From Strigamia acuminata (Eukaryota > Arthropoda > Chilopoda > Geophilomorpha > Linotaeniidae), in contig CASHSZ010000080.1 in the NCBI GenBank assembly GCA_949358305.1, forward strand, positions 1 through 30,311: a stretch of DNA of 30,311 nucleotides, written 5' to 3'. The notes under the pieces are model-generated. The model saw only the letters and a program-made list of their open reading frames with translations. It searched no databases and was not told the DNA's origin. Shown here piece by piece: positions 25,731 through 30,311 of the stretch (positions are counted from its first letter, which is position 1; every line of letters begins with the position of its first letter). The translations under genes were made by a program, and so were the position numbers.

Positions 25731-26785
25731 AATGCAAGATCACGCGGTACGACGCACGGACTCCCAGCGCACGGAATGCACGGACTTTCTGTGGACTTTC
25801 CGTGCACGGAAGACCGGCGCGGACATTTCCATTGGAGACCAGCGCAGAATTACCTACAGGCAATTCCGAATCAAAGGCTTCTTTATGGTTTATACATTAC
25901 TTTGCAGTAGGTATGCCTGGCCTTGATTTGAAAGTGCAGTAAATTCTGCTGAATGCAGTGTTTTAAACTCGCAGCAATTGCGATGGTGCCAACTATTGGA
26001 AAATAAATTTAAAATGTAAAACCAAAGAATTTGTAAAAAAAATTTGTTTTAATCAATTGCAATAATGATATTCTACTTAATTGTTGGATTATGAAACGTG
26101 AAACCAATCCCATGATTAGGAAATATAAATTTTATTAAATTCATCGTGTATCTCACATCTCACATTCACTGCCATTTACTTAGTGTCATCCAAAAATCAG
26201 GTTTTATCAAATCCTGAGGTTATTCTAGTACGTCTTAACTGCCCGGCAGGTCGCGCAACCTGTGGAGCAACAATTGATGTAAATAGTGCAAGCAGCACGC
26301 ACGGGAAAGTGCGCACTGATGGGTCCATGCCAGTGCAAGTACATTGGGTAATGTATTATTGCGAGCGCGCGTGTTTTCACACGATTACAATGTGCTGATT
26401 AAACCAACAGCATTATAGAAGCATTATAGACTGATTATATTGTATAATTTTTATTTTAACAAAACCCTGAATTTCATTTCTAATCGGTTTTTTTTTTTAT
26501 TGACGCGCACAGAAGCGTTGTAGCATGTTCACACAATGTGGAATTTGCAAATTTGAGAAAGCGGCTTTCCCAAGGTTGATAAAACGCGCGCGATCGTGCG
26601 GAATATACAAATAAGTGAAATCCGCAAAATCAGCCATGAGACTGCGAACAGGGGGTCAAGGTATAGGCCGCCGTAATGTTAAAAATAGGGTCCCTTTCGC
26701 ACTCCGAGAAATCCGCATGCGCGCCATAAGGTTAAGCTCTCCAGAAGCGTGTGTCGCACGCGTCGGCGCGCCGCTAAAAACATAT
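25731..26785. other. Intergenic stretch without a supported gene
   Basis: A GC-richer patch at 25735-25850 holds TGCACGG/CCGTGCA inverted motifs. The 71-codon frame at 26183-26398 starts near TTACTTAGTGTCATCC and has no recognisable domain. The left flank of the next repeat copy (26600-26785) is GC-rich and includes several AAATCCGC motifs that echo the repeat leader. Confidence 0.4.
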
Positions 26786-28557
26786 CCTTTTCGCGGATTG
26801 GCTTCCGTGAAATCCGCATTTCGGGGGCGACTATTCTGGGGATTCCGGGTGGACCAAACTCTTCCGGAAAACGTCCGGGGTGGTGTTGGGAGTGTCAATA
26901 GACTGTTTTGTGTCAAGGTTGTCAATTTTCATGTGAGTATTGGAAGGTTCATTTCTGCACATTCTCATGTATTTTTTTTCACAGGAGCGACAAGGAGCGA
27001 TGAAGCGGGATCGAGCGAGAGTGGGTAAAATAAACTGGTTTACGTCTCCAATGCGCGTTCAAGATGGAATACGAACTCGGAATCGACTCCAACACGCGTT
27101 CGCGTGACATACGGACGCATTCACGACCCAGATCAAAAAATGATCTCGTATTCGACTCGTTTTCGAGTCGAATGCAAATTTTGCCCTTCTTTGACGCGAA
27201 ATCGTATTCGACTCGTTTTCGAGTCGAATGCGAGTTTTGCCCTTCTTCAACGCGAAATCGTATTCGACTCGTTTTCGAGTCGAATGCGAATTTTGCCCTT
27301 TCTCAACGCGAAATCGTATTCGACTCGTTTTCGAGTCGAATGCGAGTTTTGCCCTTCTTCAACGCGAAATCGTATTCGACTCGTTTTCGAGTCGAATGCG
27401 AATTTTGCCCTTCTTCGACGCGAAATCGTATTCGACTCGTTTTCGAGTCGAATGCGAAATCGTATTCGACTCGTTTTCGAGTCGAATGCGAGTTTTGCCC
27501 TTCTTCAACGCGAAATCGTATTCGACTCGTTTTCGAGTCGAATGCGAATTTTGCCCTTTCTCAACGCGAAATCGTATTCGACTCGTTTTCGAGTCGAATG
27601 CGAGTTTTGCCCTTCTTCAACGCGAAATCGTATTCGACTCGTTTTCGAGTCGAATGCGAATTTTGCCCTTCTTCAACGCGAAATCGTATTCGACTCGTTT
27701 TCGAGTCGAATGCGAATTCGTATTCGACTCGTTTTCGAGTCGAATGCGAATTTTGCCCTTCTTCAACGCGAAATCGTATTCGATTCGCTTTCGAATCGTA
27801 TACGAGATGGTCGATTTTTGTTTCCCGGACTTTGATTTGTATTCGAGTTGTTACGAGTTCGTATTTTGATCGTATTCGTATTCGAATCGAATTCGAATCG
27901 TATTCGAATCGAATACGAATCGAATTCGAGTCGTATTCGAGATGGTCGATGATTTCCACTCGCTCGTATACGCGTTGTATACGAGCTCGTATTTTGATCG
28001 TAATCGTAAACGAATCGTTTACAAGTCGTATACAAGTCGTATACGACGTGTATACACCTCGTATACGAACGAAGTTTGTGAAAACACAATTTCCAAATAA
28101 GACGTATGTGACTACTATGTGTTTTCATGTCGTAGTAAGTGTCCGGTGGATTTTCCAAACTTCGTTCGTATACGAGGTGTATACACGTCGTATACGACTT
28201 GTATACGACTTGTAAACGATTCGTTTACGATTACGATCAAAATACGAGCTCGTATACAACGCGTATACGAGCGAGTGGAAATCATCGACCATCTCGAATG
28301 CGACTCGAATACGATTCGAATACATCTCGAATACATCTCGAATACGAGTCGTACGAGTCAAAGTCCGGGAACGGGTCATCGACTATCTCGTATTCGAGTT
28401 GTTACGAGTTCGTATTTTGATCGTATTCGTATTCGAATCGAATTCGAATCGTATTCGAATCGAATACTAATCGAATTCGAGTCGTATTCGAGATGGTCGA
28501 TGATTTCCACTCGCTCGTATACGCGTTGTATACGAGCTCGTATTTTGATCGTAATCA
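26786..28557 (+). repeat. Copy 2 of the large repeat, right half missing
   Basis: Corresponds base for base to 14759-16530 at a constant offset of 12,027 bp; I saw no indel, and the long frames translate identically. It breaks inside the second P block (GATCGTAATC) and is joined through ATAT to the start of copy 3. Candidate intron at 26933-26984. Confidence 0.85.
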
Positions 28558-28560
28558 TAT

Positions 28561-28942
28561 CCTTTCCGCGGATTGGCTTCCGCGAAATCCGCATTTCGGG
28601 GGCGACTATTCTGGGGATTCCGGGTGGACCAAACTCTTCCGGAAAACGTCCGGGGTGGTGTTGGGAGTGTCAATAGACTGTTTTGTGTCAAGGTTGTCAA
28701 TTTTCATGTGAGTATTGGAAGGTTCATTTCTGCACATTCTCATGTATTTTTTTTCACAGGAGCGACAAGGAGCGATGAAGCGGGATCGAGCGAGAGTGGG
28801 TAAAATAAACTGGTTTACGTCTCCAATGCGCGTTCAAGATGGAATACGAACTCGGAATCGACTCCAACACGCCTTCGCGTGACATACGGACGCATTCACG
28901 ACCCAGATCAAAAAATGATCTCGTATTCGACTCGCTTTCTAG
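28561..28942 (+). repeat. Copy 3: leader only
   Basis: Starts CCTTTCCGCGGATTGGC and stops inside the first satellite unit at GACTCGCTTTCTAG, then copy 4 begins. Its 382 bp match the first 382 bp of copy 4, a head-to-tail duplication. Candidate intron at 28708-28759. Confidence 0.85.
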
Positions 28943-30311
28943 CCTTTCCGCGGATTGGCTTCCGCGAAATCCGCATTTCGGGGGCGACTATTCTGGGGAT
29001 TCCGGGTGGACCAAACTCTTCCGGAAAACGTCCGGGGTGGTGTTGGGAGTGTCAATAGACTGTTTTGTGTCAAGGTTGTCAATTTTCATGTGAGTATTGG
29101 AAGGTTCATTTCTGCACATTCTCATGTATTTTTTTTCACAGGAGCGACAAGGAGCGATGAAGCGGGATCGAGCGAGAGTGGGTAAAATAAACTGGTTTAC
29201 GTCTCCAATGCGCGTTCAAGATGGAATACGAACTCGGAATCGACTCCAACACGCCTTCGCGTGACATACGGACGCATTCACGACCCAGATCAAAAAATGA
29301 TCTCGTATTCGACTCGCTTTCTAGTCGAGTACGAGTTTTGCCCTTCTTCAACGCGAAATCGTATTCGACTCGTTTTCTAGTCGAATGCGAGTTTTGCCCT
29401 TCTTCAACGCGAAATCGTATTCGACTCGTTTTCGAGTCGAATGCGAATTTTGCCCTTCTTCAACGCAAAATCGTATTCGACTCGTTTTCGAGTCGAGTAC
29501 GAGTTTTGCCCTTCTCCAACGCGAAATCGTATTCGACTCGTTTTCGAGTCGAATGCGAATTTTGCCCTTCTTCGACGCGAAATCGTATTCGACTCGTTTT
29601 CGAGTCGAATGCGAAATCGTATTCGACTCGTTTTCGAGTCGAATGCGAGTTTTGCCCTTCTTCAACGCGAAATCGTATTCGACTCGTTTTCGAGTCGAAT
29701 GCGAATTTTGCCCTTTCTCAACGCGAAATCGTATTCGACTCGTTTTCGAGTCGAATGCGAGTTTTGCCCTTCTTCAACGCGAAATCGTATTCGACTCGTT
29801 TTCGAGTCGAATGCGAATTTTGCCCTTCTTCGACGCGAAATCGTATTCGACTCGTTTTCGAGTCGAATGCGAAATCGTATTCGACTCGTTTTCGAGTCGA
29901 ATGCGAGTTTTGCCCTTCTTCAACGCGAAATCGTATTCGACTCGTTTTCGAGTCGAATGCGAATTTTGCCCTTTCTCAACGCGAAATCGTATTCGACTCG
30001 TTTTCGAGTCGAATGCGAGTTTTGCCCTTCTTCAACGCGAAATCGTATTCGACTCGTTTTCGAGTCGAATGCGAATTTTGCCCTTCTTCAACGCGAAATC
30101 GTATTCGACTCGTTTTCGAGTCGAATGCGAATTCGTATTCGACTCGTTTTCGAGTCGAATGCGAATTTTGCCCTTCTTCAACGCGAAATCGTATTCGATT
30201 CGCTTTCGAATCGTATACGAGATGGTCGATTTTTGTTTCCCGGACTTTGATTTGTATTCGAGTTGTTACGAGTTCGTATTTTGATCGTATTCGTATTCGA
30301 ATCGAATTCGA
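28943..30311 (+). repeat. Copy 4, running off the window
   Basis: Leader 28943-29308, candidate intron 29090-29141, then a longer satellite array (about 29305-30200) than copies 1 and 2, then the start of the P block. The array includes TTTTCTAG variants at its left end and a duplicated higher-order block containing the spacer-deleted palindrome pair (about 29590-29620 and 29850-29880). The right part lies beyond position 30311. Confidence 0.85.

Overview
The window looks like AT-rich, repeat-dense, gene-poor nuclear DNA of a eukaryote, most likely an invertebrate animal. The evidence is spliceosomal-type introns (GTAAGT/GTGAGT donors, polypyrimidine-AG acceptors), TATA-like boxes, AATAAA signals, a hAT-type MITE with a perfect 8-bp target-site duplication, and many foldback and tandem repeats. 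Nothing bacterial is visible: no operons, Shine-Dalgarno series or CRISPR. The species cannot be named from the sequence, and the animal assignment is inference.

Layout. 0.5-1.5 kb: a 326-codon minus-strand ORF with a Ser/Pro-rich tail encoded by a 30-bp minisatellite; not recognised. 1.7-2.6 kb: diverged repeats, an LTR-like or TIR-bearing element and a long hairpin. 3-8.3 kb: mostly featureless AT-rich DNA with a possible terminal exon, a possible TATA promoter, a 143-bp tandem repeat and a possible minus-strand exon. 8.5-10.8 kb: the best-supported gene, a two-exon Ulp1/C48-like cysteine-protease relative whose catalytic His position appears to be Arg; its 3' UTR carries eight 24-bp repeats before an AATAAA. 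10.9-12.9 kb: two strong hairpins, a 31-bp triplicate and a possible polyadenylated exon. 12.9-14.8 kb: a TATA box followed by three tightly packed ORFs, the last two overlapping in different frames. This looks like a piece of a large DNA virus integrated in the genome, and it is cut off by a repeat.

14.76-17.86 kb holds the most striking object: a 3.1-kb repeat made of a leader with a candidate 52-nt intron, a 56-bp satellite whose every unit is itself a palindrome, and a 1.74-kb palindrome built from smaller palindromes. A second copy, identical wherever compared, starts exactly 12,027 bp downstream (26,786) and is cut in half. It is followed head-to-tail by a third (leader only) and a fourth copy, which runs off the window. 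Between them lie a foldback element (18.6-18.9 kb), the complete hAT MITE (19,846-20,237) and a 5-kb nest of composite repeats (20.5-25.7 kb) sharing an AATAAACGCC/GGCGTTTATT palindrome, GGCCATTTT-type simple repeats and four copies of a foldback.

There is no evidence that the genes act together. The candidate coding units (530-1510, 8549-10381, 13163-14758) may all belong to mobile or viral elements rather than to host pathways. The most novel material is the palindrome-of-palindromes repeat family and the overlapping virus-like ORF cluster it interrupts.
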